DNA from: JAYQKL01 sp049889535
GTDB taxonomy: Bacteria > Pseudomonadota > Alphaproteobacteria > RS24
Length of the DNA: 64,000 nt
Reading direction: 5' to 3'
Assembly (NCBI GenBank): GCA_049889535.1
Contig: JBMHDF010000018.1
Location: 316,529 to 380,528, forward strand
The notes beneath the pieces are model-generated. The model saw only the letters and a program-made list of their open reading frames with translations, did no database searches and was not told the DNA's origin. The position numbers were made by a program, and so were the translations under genes. Position 1 is the first letter of the stretch, and every line of letters starts with the position of its first letter. Shown piece after piece: positions 32,631 to 41,037 of this stretch.

Positions 32631-33125
32631 ATGCCAAGAAAATCAACTTTAGAAAAATCCCCCCGCCAGTCTGAAGAGCTGACACCGTCAGAATTTACAG
32701 ACAGCTTTCAACTGCCGCAGCAAATATCGCCGCATGTTTCAGGGGTACTCCCAGAGGCCATGCGTGGCATTAATGTGTTGTTAAATGCGCATAGTTTGGG
32801 ATGTGATTTATTCCAAACCCAGGCGCCACAATATGAAGAGTGGATGATGCTGTTCATTATCCTGGCCAATGATGCAGAGGGTAAATCAACCGTCACAAAA
32901 AACTTTGTGGAAGTAACTGGTAGAGCCTATGGCACAGTGCGCGCGGCTTTGAAAAGATTTGAGGAAAAAGGCTATATCAAACCTTTGCAAAAAATAGGCC
33001 GTGCAGAGCTTTATGTACCAACCTCAAAATTAAAGCGTGCAGTCAATTTATGGGGGCGACAATTATGGCCTTATATTGAAGAATTGAGCAAAGAAAATCA
33101 GTCGCGACGGGGGACTGTTCAATAG
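32631..33125 (+). CDS. Winged-helix (MarR-like) transcription regulator
   Basis: The 164-residue protein has a MarR-like core. Helix pair YEEWMMLFIILANDAEGKST precedes the recognition region (VTKNFVEVTGRAYGTVRAALKRFEEKGYIKP), and a wing with IGRAELYVPT follows. About 45 polar residues precede the core, more than in ordinary MarR proteins. No ligand pocket can be told. It is divergent from the DnaA-like/DUF6456 pair, the usual position for a regulator of that promoter. AAGGGAGAGG lies upstream of the ATG. I cannot name a specific family member. Confidence 0.75.
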   Translation: MPRKSTLEKSPRQSEELTPSEFTDSFQLPQQISPHVSGVLPEAMRGINVLLNAHSLGCDLFQTQAPQYEEWMMLFIILANDAEGKSTVTKNFVEVTGRAYGTVRAALKRFEEKGYIKPLQKIGRAELYVPTSKLKRAVNLWGRQLWPYIEELSKENQSRRGTVQ

Positions 33126-33177
33126 GCATTCAAAGCTTTATAATCGTCTTAATAAGATAAAATATTTTGGCAGGACG

Positions 33178-33633
33178 ATGAAGATATTTAAAACGCTTGA
33201 TGATTACGCAAACGCGGCAGGTGAAGAGCTTGGTGTGAGCGATTGGTTTTTAATTGAGCAAAGCACAATTGACGATTTCGCGCGGACAACGGGTGATGAT
33301 CAGTGGATTCATACTGACCCAGAAAAATGTCAGGAAATATTGGGGCATGGCACCATCGCACATGGATATTATACCCTGTCGCTGGTACCCGTTCTCGGCA
33401 AACAAATTTTTACAATTGAAAGTGCGACGCGGGGCATTAATTATGGTTCTAACAAGTTGCGGTTTAACACACCAATTCCGATTGGATGCCATATTCGCTT
33501 ACGTTCATTTTTGCAAGATGCAAGACGACGCGCAGGCGGTATGATGGTGACGCGCTTAGAAAAAATTGAAATAAAAGGTCAGGCAAAACCAGCTTTAACA
33601 GTTGAAACCCTGTCGCTTTATTTCGAAGACTAA
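33178..33633 (+). CDS. MaoC/NodN-like dehydratase
   Basis: The 151-residue protein has a single hot-dog fold of the MaoC type. The motif FARTTGDDQWIHTDPE near residues 34-49 contains the catalytic Asp and His, GHGTIAHGYYTLSLVP follows, and a strand reads NYGSNKLRFNTPIPIG. Such enzymes hydrate (2E)-enoyl-CoA to (3R)-hydroxyacyl-CoA. NodN-like members are of this size. It could supply the R-specific hydratase for the (3R)-dehydrogenase at 5957, though it lies far from that cluster. That link is inference. Confidence 0.88.
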   Translation: MKIFKTLDDYANAAGEELGVSDWFLIEQSTIDDFARTTGDDQWIHTDPEKCQEILGHGTIAHGYYTLSLVPVLGKQIFTIESATRGINYGSNKLRFNTPIPIGCHIRLRSFLQDARRRAGGMMVTRLEKIEIKGQAKPALTVETLSLYFED

Positions 33634-33660
33634 ACACTGAATTTAAAAACAGAGATTAAA

Positions 33661-34071
33661 ATGAAAAAAACAGATGAAGAATGGCAAAGCCAGCTCACTA
33701 CCGAACAATATCAAGTGACACGATGCGCCGGGACTGAACGCGCCTTTACCGGCCCTTATTGGGATTGTAAAGACCCCGGTATTTATCATTGCATTTGTTG
33801 CGATGCACCGCTATTTGATGCCGCCACAAAATATGATAGCGGCACAGGCTGGCCGAGTTTCTTTCAACCACTGCGCGAAGATGCCGTGTCTGAACTGGCT
33901 GACAATTCGCATGGCATGGTGCGCGTTGAAGTGGTTTGCCAAAATTGCGACGCGCATTTAGGTCATGTTTTTCCGGATGGGCCACCCCCCACTGGCCAAC
34001 GCTATTGTATGAATGGCACCGCACTGAACCTCAAAACATCACCTGCGACCGCAAGCGATACAGCAGATTAA
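33661..34071 (+). CDS. msrB: Peptide-methionine (R)-S-oxide reductase MsrB
   Basis: MsrB reduces methionine R-sulfoxide in proteins. The 136-residue cytosolic enzyme has two zinc-binding CxxC pairs (Cys44/Cys47 and Cys93/Cys96), the SGTGWPSFFQP substrate loop, GHVFPDGP, and the catalytic Cys116 in RYCMNG. The residues after the catalytic Cys are MNG, where VNS or INS is more usual. No resolving cysteine of the standard pattern is obvious, so recycling may use thioredoxin directly. The oligopeptidase B gene starts 15 bases downstream. Confidence 0.96.
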   Translation: MKKTDEEWQSQLTTEQYQVTRCAGTERAFTGPYWDCKDPGIYHCICCDAPLFDAATKYDSGTGWPSFFQPLREDAVSELADNSHGMVRVEVVCQNCDAHLGHVFPDGPPPTGQRYCMNGTALNLKTSPATASDTAD

Positions 34072-34085
34072 AATCGGATAGATAT

Positions 34086-36176
34086 ATGTTAAAAACCGCG
34101 CTTCCTGCGCCAAAGGCTGAAAAAAAGCCGATGAGCGATACGCGTCACGGCATCACCCGCACAGACCCTTATGCTTGGTTGCGTGATGATAATTGGCAAG
34201 AGGTCATGCGCGACCCGAGCGCGCTTGCGCCTGACATTAGAGCCCATTTAGAGGCTGAAAATGCTTATTGCGCCGCCGTCACCGCACCCAGTCAGGATTT
34301 ACAGCATACACTTTACACAGAAATGCGAGGGCGCATTCTGGAAGATGACAGCCAACCGCCCCGCCCAAATGGCGCCTTTAGCTGGTTTTCTAAATTTGAA
34401 AAAGGAGGAGAACACCCTCTCATTTGCCGTACACAACGCGATGGCAGTGACGCGCAAATTATCCTCAATGGCAATCAGGAAGCCGAAGGCGAGGCCTATT
34501 TTAAAATCATTAATAGCTGCCCCTCTCCCGACCAGACACAACTCGCCTATGCGGTAGATGTTAAAGGGTCCGAATTATTTTCAATCTATATTCGCGATAT
34601 TGCACAGGGAAAAAATTTATCGGATTGCCTTTTATCCAGCTCTGGCGCAATAGCATGGGCCAGCAATGGCCGTACGCTTTTTTATGTCCAACTCGATGAA
34701 AATCATCGCCCATGCAAAGTCATGAAACACCAGATTGGCGCGTCTCAAGAACAGGATATATGTGTTTACGAAGAACCCGATAGCGGTTTCTTTGTCAGCC
34801 TGCAAGCCAGCCGCAGTGGTGATTTTATTTTTATTAACACGCATGACCACGAAACCTCTGAAGTGCATATCTTAGATGCTCATCATGCCGACAGCGCACC
34901 CATATGCCTGCGCCCGCGTGAGGTGGGGCTTGAATATGATGTCAGCCATGATGCCGCGCGCCAGCGTTTTATTATTGTGACCAATCAGGGTGCGGCGGTG
35001 GATTTTAAAATTATGACCGCCCCTGTCAGCCAGCCCGAAAACTGGGACGAGCTGATACCACATCAAGCGGGTCAATTGATTTTAGACGCCATCGCTTTTG
35101 AAAATCACCTTGCCATTTTATCGCGGGTCAATGCCTTGCCCTCAATCACGATTATGTCATTGGCAGATAACAGCACGCAGGTGGTAGAGTTTGATGAGGA
35201 TATTTATGCATTGGAACTGGAGGCTGGCTATGAATATGCCACCGCGCAATTGCGGTTTCGCTATAGCTCACCCACTCAGCCAGAACAAATTTATGATTAT
35301 AATATGGCCACACACCAGCGCCATTTAATCAAACAGCAAACCATACCCTCTGGCCATCACGCTGAAAATTATAAAGCCAAACGCCTTTGGGCCACCGCGC
35401 AAGATGGCGCGCGTATCCCATTATCTGTTTTATATCATAAAGACACGCCTTTGGACGGTTCCGCACCAGTTCTGCTTTATGGCTATGGCTCTTATGGAAT
35501 CACCATTCCTGCAAATTTTTCAGGCAACCGTCTGAGCCTCGTAGATCGCGGGTTTATCTATGTGATTGCCCATATTCGTGGCAGCAAGGCCATGGGGCAT
35601 GACTGGTTTTTGCAAGGACGCGGCAAGACAAAGAAAAAAACCTTCACAGATTTTATCGCCGCGGCAGAGTTTCTGATTGCTGAAGGGTTAACCCAAAAAG
35701 GCAATATCACCATACATGGCGGCAGCGCGGGCGGCTTACTGGTTGGCGCCGCTGTCAATCTCGCGCCGGATTTATTTAAAGCCGCAATTGCTGAAGTGCC
35801 TTTTGTGGACGCGCTCAACACCATGTTAGATGCCAGCCTGCCACTCACACCGCCAGAATGGCCTGAATGGGGCAACCCTATCACCAGCGAAGATGACTAT
35901 AAAGTGATTGCCGATTACGCCCCATATGAAAATATAAAACCCTGCGCCTATCCGCATATTCTAGCGACAGGCGGATTGACGGACCCGCGCGTGACCTATT
36001 GGGAACCCGCAAAATGGGTAGCTCGATTGCGCGATATACGCACAGATTCGCGCCTGACTTTATTGCGCATAGAAATGGAAGCAGGCCATGGCGGCAAAGC
36101 CGGACGCTTTAACCAGCTTGATGAATTGGCTTTTGTCTATAGTTTCATCATCAGCGTGCATACGCTAGAAGCATAA
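34086..36176 (+). CDS. ptrB: Oligopeptidase B (protease II)
   Basis: This 696-residue serine peptidase of the prolyl oligopeptidase family (S9A) cuts short peptides after Arg or Lys. An N-terminal beta-propeller with DPYAWLRDDNW near the start is followed by an alpha/beta hydrolase domain. That domain has the nucleophile Ser547 in GGSAGGLL, the acidic residue in TGGLTDPRV, and the His of EAGHGGKAGR. The ATG at 34086 follows msrB closely and matches family starts; an upstream extension in the same frame overlaps msrB and is not coding. It is cytosolic, with no signal peptide. Confidence 0.95.
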   Translation: MLKTALPAPKAEKKPMSDTRHGITRTDPYAWLRDDNWQEVMRDPSALAPDIRAHLEAENAYCAAVTAPSQDLQHTLYTEMRGRILEDDSQPPRPNGAFSWFSKFEKGGEHPLICRTQRDGSDAQIILNGNQEAEGEAYFKIINSCPSPDQTQLAYAVDVKGSELFSIYIRDIAQGKNLSDCLLSSSGAIAWASNGRTLFYVQLDENHRPCKVMKHQIGASQEQDICVYEEPDSGFFVSLQASRSGDFIFINTHDHETSEVHILDAHHADSAPICLRPREVGLEYDVSHDAARQRFIIVTNQGAAVDFKIMTAPVSQPENWDELIPHQAGQLILDAIAFENHLAILSRVNALPSITIMSLADNSTQVVEFDEDIYALELEAGYEYATAQLRFRYSSPTQPEQIYDYNMATHQRHLIKQQTIPSGHHAENYKAKRLWATAQDGARIPLSVLYHKDTPLDGSAPVLLYGYGSYGITIPANFSGNRLSLVDRGFIYVIAHIRGSKAMGHDWFLQGRGKTKKKTFTDFIAAAEFLIAEGLTQKGNITIHGGSAGGLLVGAAVNLAPDLFKAAIAEVPFVDALNTMLDASLPLTPPEWPEWGNPITSEDDYKVIADYAPYENIKPCAYPHILATGGLTDPRVTYWEPAKWVARLRDIRTDSRLTLLRIEMEAGHGGKAGRFNQLDELAFVYSFIISVHTLEA

Positions 36177-36197
36177 TTTTTTGACAAAGATAGAAAC

Positions 36198-37442
36198 ATG
36201 ACAAATACAGCAAAAAATATTGAAAATCTTGGCTTTCAGCCTGAAAAAATCAATGCCCTAAATCATTTTCTTGATGAAACTTATGTGCAAAGCGGCAAGC
36301 TTTCTGGCTGTGGCTATATGCTGGCGCGCGCAGGCGAAAGCTATCATTATTGCGCAGGAAATGGGGCGCTGGAGGAGAGTGACCCTTATAACCACACACT
36401 CACGGCGGATAGTATTTTTAGAATTTTTTCCATGACAAAGCCGATTACCAGTTTTGTTTTTATGCAATTTATTGAGCAAGGATTGTTGCGCTTCGAAGAT
36501 AAAGTGAAAGATTATATTCCAGCTTTTGCCAATCCGCAGGTCTGGGTTGAGGGCAACACAAGCGACTACACCACCCGCCCTGCAGCGCGTGATATCACCT
36601 TACTTGATTTAATCACGCATCAATCGGGCATGACCTATAATTTTTTTGGCGAGCACCCACTTGATGCTATCTATCGGCGCAAACAAATTCATGGCATGCG
36701 AAATAGCGAGACCGATTTAGCTGGCTTTTGCGACAAGCTAGCCGCCTTACCCATTTTATTCTCACCAGGTGAGGCTTGGCATTATTCTTTCAGTATTGAT
36801 GTGATTGGGCGGGTGCTGGAAATTGCATCAGGCTTATCATTAGATGCGCTCATGCATAAAATGGTGTTCCAACCTTTAAAAATGGACAGCACAGGGTTTA
36901 ACCTGCCCGAAAATGCCATATCGCGATTGACCTATAATTATTATCAGGACCCTAAAAATAATAAAATCCGCGTCGTTGATGGTGTGCGAAACTCTCTTTA
37001 TCTCACAAAAGCGCATTTTCTTGGCGGTGGGGGCGGGCTGTATTCCACCTTAAATGATTATCGTCGGTTTTGTGATATGTTGCTCAATAAGGGCAGTCTT
37101 AATGGAATCCAATTAGCCAAAGCTGAAACCGTTGAAAAAATGATGCAAAACCAGCTCTATCATGGCGATACGCTTGAGGGCTATGCGCAAGGGGCGTTTA
37201 GCGAAAACGGCTCAGAGGGGAATGGATTTGGCATTGGCGGCTCAGTGGTGATGGACGCAACCCGCACATTTAACACCACAACCAATGATAGTTTTTCTTG
37301 GGGTGGTTTAGCCAATACCTATTTTTGGATTGACCGCCAAAACCAATTTTCATTTATTTTTATGACCCAAATGATGCCTTATGGCTGCTATCCTATTCGC
37401 AAAGAATTATCAGATAAGATATATGAAGCATTGCTTCCCTAG
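36198..37442 (+). CDS. Serine hydrolase, beta-lactamase class C/esterase family
   Basis: The 414-residue protein has the penicillin-binding fold of class C beta-lactamases and EstB-type esterases. It has an SxxK motif Ser78-Met-Thr-Lys81 (FSMTKP), a Tyr-containing second motif in AWHYSFSID, and a C-terminal block with GFGIGGSVVMD and SWGGLANTYFWID. There is no signal peptide, so a periplasmic beta-lactamase role is unlikely; an esterase or peptide hydrolase in the cytoplasm is more probable. It starts 21 bases after ptrB and may be in the same transcript. Confidence 0.88.
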   Translation: MTNTAKNIENLGFQPEKINALNHFLDETYVQSGKLSGCGYMLARAGESYHYCAGNGALEESDPYNHTLTADSIFRIFSMTKPITSFVFMQFIEQGLLRFEDKVKDYIPAFANPQVWVEGNTSDYTTRPAARDITLLDLITHQSGMTYNFFGEHPLDAIYRRKQIHGMRNSETDLAGFCDKLAALPILFSPGEAWHYSFSIDVIGRVLEIASGLSLDALMHKMVFQPLKMDSTGFNLPENAISRLTYNYYQDPKNNKIRVVDGVRNSLYLTKAHFLGGGGGLYSTLNDYRRFCDMLLNKGSLNGIQLAKAETVEKMMQNQLYHGDTLEGYAQGAFSENGSEGNGFGIGGSVVMDATRTFNTTTNDSFSWGGLANTYFWIDRQNQFSFIFMTQMMPYGCYPIRKELSDKIYEALLP

Positions 37443-37507
37443 CATTTTGACTTAGTTTATTCACAGTATTTAATAATCGAAACACAGCATTTTTTAAGGA
37501 GTTCAAC

Positions 37508-38506
37508 ATGTCTTTACCCGAATGCCTCAAAGGCAATTTGCGTATGCCCGTTATTGGCTCACCCATGTTTATCGTGTCTGGCCCCGAACTTGTCAGCGCG
37601 CAATGCAAAGCAGGCATTGTTGGCTCTTTTCCAGCCCTCAACGCGCGCCCACAAGAGGTTTTATCAGATTGGCTTAAGCAAATTAAAGATGATCTCGCCC
37701 AACATCGCGAAGAAAACCCAGAGGCAAAAATTGCACCATTTGCAGTTAATCAAATTTGTCATGCCACCAATCCACGCCTGATGGAGGATATGGAAACCTG
37801 TGTTGAGCATGAAGTGCCCATTATTATCACAAGCTTACGCCCACCTGAGGATATTGTGAAAGCAGCTCACAGTTATGGCGGGGTTGTATTTCATGATGTG
37901 ATTAATGTTCACCATGCGCGCAAGGCTGCCGAACAGGGCGTTGACGGCTTAATATTGGTCGCCGCTGGTGCGGGTGGGCATGCGGGCACTCTAAGCCCCT
38001 TTGCGCTGGTGCGTGAAGTGCGCGAGTGGTTTGACGGCACCATTTTGCTTTCCGGAGCGATTGGTGATGGATTTTGCATTGCCTCAGCTCAGGCCATGGG
38101 CGCGGATTTGGCCTATATTGGCTCACGCTTCATTGCCACAAAAGAAGCCAATGCCGTTGAGGATTATAAACAAATGATCGTCGATTGCGCGGCCAATGAT
38201 ATTGTCTATTCTTCATATTTCTCAGGCGTTAAAGGGAATTATCTCAAACCTTCCATTGCGCGCGCTGGCATGAACCCAGACCAGTTGCCCGACTCGGATA
38301 AAACCGCAATGGATTTTGCTGAAGCTGTAAAAAGCGAACCCAAAGGCGACAGCTCCGTGAAAGCCTGGAAAGATATTTGGGGTTGTGGTCAAGGCATTGG
38401 CGGGGTCAATGCAGTCGACAGCGTCGCTGATGTTGTTGATGAGATGGAACGCGAATATCTTGAGGCCATTGACGCATTGGGTCAAAAATCTGCAGCTCTC
38501 AAATAA
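37508..38506 (+). CDS. Nitronate monooxygenase-like FMN protein (2-nitropropane dioxygenase family)
   Basis: The 332-residue TIM-barrel flavoprotein starts with the family pattern MPVIGSPMFIVSGPELVSAQ and CKAGIVGSFPALNARP. FMN contacts are in VVFHDVINVHHARKAAEQGV, then AAGAGGHAGTLSPFALV and LLSGAIGDGFCIASAQAMGA, with the barrel end IGSRFIAT. Members oxidise alkyl nitronates or act as NADH:quinone reductases; which applies here cannot be told. An AAGGAG ribosome binding site precedes the ATG. It stands alone. Confidence 0.88.
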   Translation: MSLPECLKGNLRMPVIGSPMFIVSGPELVSAQCKAGIVGSFPALNARPQEVLSDWLKQIKDDLAQHREENPEAKIAPFAVNQICHATNPRLMEDMETCVEHEVPIIITSLRPPEDIVKAAHSYGGVVFHDVINVHHARKAAEQGVDGLILVAAGAGGHAGTLSPFALVREVREWFDGTILLSGAIGDGFCIASAQAMGADLAYIGSRFIATKEANAVEDYKQMIVDCAANDIVYSSYFSGVKGNYLKPSIARAGMNPDQLPDSDKTAMDFAEAVKSEPKGDSSVKAWKDIWGCGQGIGGVNAVDSVADVVDEMEREYLEAIDALGQKSAALK

Positions 38507-38591
38507 CACACTCTTGATTAAGACCTACGGCTGATTAGCCCTGCAGGCGCGCTTCTGCTACAATGAATTGATTCGTTGTGGAGTTATGCGT

Positions 38592-39284
38592 ATGCGTCAC
38601 CAATTGATTAAAACCGCAATTTTTAGCGTTTTGCTGATATCAGCTTTTCCCGTCCTTACTTGGCCCGTGGCCGCGCAGTCAGATAGTGGCTGGTATCCAC
38701 TTTACATTTCTTACGGGTATGGCGAAAGCGATTATAAAGACGCCACTCCTGTCAGTCAGAATTATAAAATAGACGAAGAGCACGAAGTTCAAGAATTTGT
38801 TATTGGTATCCCGCTATCAGAGTCTTTTGGTCTTGAGGCTGGCTATGTCCAGCTTGGCGAGAATGAGCTGAGCAATATCTCGGCTAATAATATTGCCCTC
38901 ACACTCGGGGAAAGACAGCTCGGGCTTTCACCAAATTCGGTCTATCGCGAGGATATTACAGGCATTACAGGTGGCCTGCGCTATACCTATCCAGTCAATG
39001 AGAAAATTGATTTATATGCCCGTGCAGGTGTTATTCACTGGGAGACAGAAACCAGTGTGAGCGGTAATGTTACCCTTGCTGGCACGCCCATTGTTAATGG
39101 TTTACAAGATGATGGCACGGGCGGCTATTACGGCATTGGCGCGCGCTTTAATTTTTCTGAAACGGTCGGGTTAGGTCTAGAATATATTCGCTATGATGAA
39201 GTGGCAGACCGCGAAATTGACGCAATCTATACCCGTCTTGATATAAAATTCGATACGCCTGCTCCCGTCCCATCTGTGCGCTAG
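38592..39284 (+). CDS. Outer-membrane beta-barrel protein
   Basis: The 230-residue protein has a signal peptide (basic RHQLIKTA, hydrophobic IFSVLLISAFPVLTWPV, likely cut after AAQ). It then has alternating hydrophobic/polar strands such as FVIGIPLSESFGLEAGYVQL, GLRYTYPVNEKIDLYARAGV and YYGIGARFNFSETVGLGLEYI, typical of eight-stranded OmpA/OmpW-like barrels. No periplasmic peptidoglycan-binding domain is attached. The start is chosen at ATG 38592, with GGAG eight bases upstream. Function unknown; such barrels act as structural or small-solute proteins. Confidence 0.82.
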   Translation: MRHQLIKTAIFSVLLISAFPVLTWPVAAQSDSGWYPLYISYGYGESDYKDATPVSQNYKIDEEHEVQEFVIGIPLSESFGLEAGYVQLGENELSNISANNIALTLGERQLGLSPNSVYREDITGITGGLRYTYPVNEKIDLYARAGVIHWETETSVSGNVTLAGTPIVNGLQDDGTGGYYGIGARFNFSETVGLGLEYIRYDEVADREIDAIYTRLDIKFDTPAPVPSVR

Positions 39285-39352
39285 ACATAAAGACTTGACG
39301 TTTTTCAATCTGCGCTACCTCTTAAAGCAGTGACGCTAAAGCGGAGGTCAGC

Positions 39353-40891
39353 ATGGCTGCCTTAAGGCTGGTTTTGGGCGACCAATTAAACCAAGAAATT
39401 TCTTCACTGGCCGATGCAATACCCGGCAAAGACACTATCTTAATGTGCGAATTGCACAGCGAAACGCATTATGTGCGCCATCATAAAAGGAAAATTGCCT
39501 TTATTTTTTCAGCCATGCGGCATTTTGCAGAAGAATTGCGCCAAGCAGGCCATAAGGTAATTTATGTCCAATATGACAATCCAGAAAATAGCGGCACTTT
39601 TAGCGGCGAAGTCGCGCGGCATTTAAAGCTGTTACAATGCGACCATCTTATTGTCACAGAAGCTGGAGAATATCGGCTACAACAAGAAATAGCTGGCTGG
39701 GCTGAAACGTTTCATTGCACAATTGATATTCGGGAAGATGACAGGTTTTTAGCCTCGCATGAGATGTTTCAAAACTGGGCGCAAGGGCGCAAAACTCTGC
39801 AAATGGAGTTTTTTTATCGCACCATGCGCCAGCACCATAATATTTTACTCTCTGACGGCAAGCCGGTTGGGGGCAAATGGAATTATGATGCGCAAAACCG
39901 CAAGCCCCCCGCAAAGGGTTTGCAAATCCCGCCGCCTTTCAAAGCGCCGATTGATGATATAACGCGAGACGTCATGGCGCTGGTGGCCACAGAATTTGCC
40001 GACCATTTTGGCGATTTAGAGCCTTTTCATTTTGCCGTGACGCGCCAACAAGCATTAGCTGCACTCGATGATTTTTTTGAAAACCGACTGGCTGATTTCG
40101 GCACTTATCAAGATGCGATGATTGAAGGTGAGCCTTTTATGTTTCACGCACATATTGGGCTGTATCTCAATATTGGGCTGTTGCTGCCAATGGAAATCAT
40201 TAAACGCGCTGAGTTTGCTTTTTATGATAGCCATGCGCCGCTCAATGCGGTTGAGGGGTTTATTCGACAAATACTGGGCTGGCGCGAATATGTGCGCGGT
40301 TTATATTGGCTTAAAATGCCAGACTATGCAGAACTCAATGCGCTCAATGCCCATCGCAAGTTACCCGCTTTTTTCTGGACGGCAGAGACGCGTATGAATT
40401 GCCTGTCGCAATGCATTCAAGAGACCAAAGAAAATGCTTACGCCCATCATATTCAACGCCTCATGGTATTGGGCAATTTTGCGCTCATTGCTGGCCTGTC
40501 GCCAACTGATGTGAATGAATGGTATTTGCTGGTTTATGCTGATGCGTATGAGTGGGTTGAGCTGCCAAATGTATCGGGCATGGTGCTGTTTGCCGATGGC
40601 GGGCTTTTAGCGAGCAAACCTTACGCGGCGAGCGGGGCTTATATTAACCGTATGTCCAATTATTGTAAAAATTGCAGCTATAAAGTGACTGAAAAAAATG
40701 GCGCGCAAGCCTGTCCGTTTAATTATCTATATTGGGATTTTCTTGCCCGCAACCGAAGCGAACTAGGAAACAATCACAGATTGGGTATGGTCTATCGCAG
40801 CTATGATAAAATGGCTGATGACAAAAAGCAGACCATTGCCAATGATGCCGCGCAATTTTTAGAAAAACTAGATAGGGAAGAAGCCGTTTAG
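39353..40891 (+). CDS. phrB: Iron-sulfur (6-4) photolyase, FeS-BCP/PhrB type
   Basis: The 512-residue protein belongs to the bacterial cryptochrome/photolyase-related group that repairs UV (6-4) photoproducts with FAD. A Rossmann-like antenna domain (RLVLGDQLNQEI at the start) precedes the FAD domain with HAHIGLYLNIGLLLP, LGWREYVRGLYW and NPDW-like LSPTDVNEWY. The four cluster cysteines fall at residues 350, 438, 441 and 454, by count the same positions as I recall for Agrobacterium PhrB. The set HAHH/YAHHIQRLMVLGNF in the active site is also family-typical. A tRNA gene on the other strand follows directly. Confidence 0.93.
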   Translation: MAALRLVLGDQLNQEISSLADAIPGKDTILMCELHSETHYVRHHKRKIAFIFSAMRHFAEELRQAGHKVIYVQYDNPENSGTFSGEVARHLKLLQCDHLIVTEAGEYRLQQEIAGWAETFHCTIDIREDDRFLASHEMFQNWAQGRKTLQMEFFYRTMRQHHNILLSDGKPVGGKWNYDAQNRKPPAKGLQIPPPFKAPIDDITRDVMALVATEFADHFGDLEPFHFAVTRQQALAALDDFFENRLADFGTYQDAMIEGEPFMFHAHIGLYLNIGLLLPMEIIKRAEFAFYDSHAPLNAVEGFIRQILGWREYVRGLYWLKMPDYAELNALNAHRKLPAFFWTAETRMNCLSQCIQETKENAYAHHIQRLMVLGNFALIAGLSPTDVNEWYLLVYADAYEWVELPNVSGMVLFADGGLLASKPYAASGAYINRMSNYCKNCSYKVTEKNGAQACPFNYLYWDFLARNRSELGNNHRLGMVYRSYDKMADDKKQTIANDAAQFLEKLDREEAV

Positions 40892-40892
40892 A

Positions 40893-40967
<75 letters not shown>

Positions 40968-41037
40968 ACTGAGCAGATATATAAAGCGTCCTGCCCTTTA
41001 GGTCTAGTGTTTTTCAAAATGTTTTTCAGGGTTTTTT

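Noticed and set aside
33936..34085. Extension of oligopeptidase B into msrB
   Set aside because: The sequence is the msrB gene in another frame, and orthologues start near the ATG at 34086.
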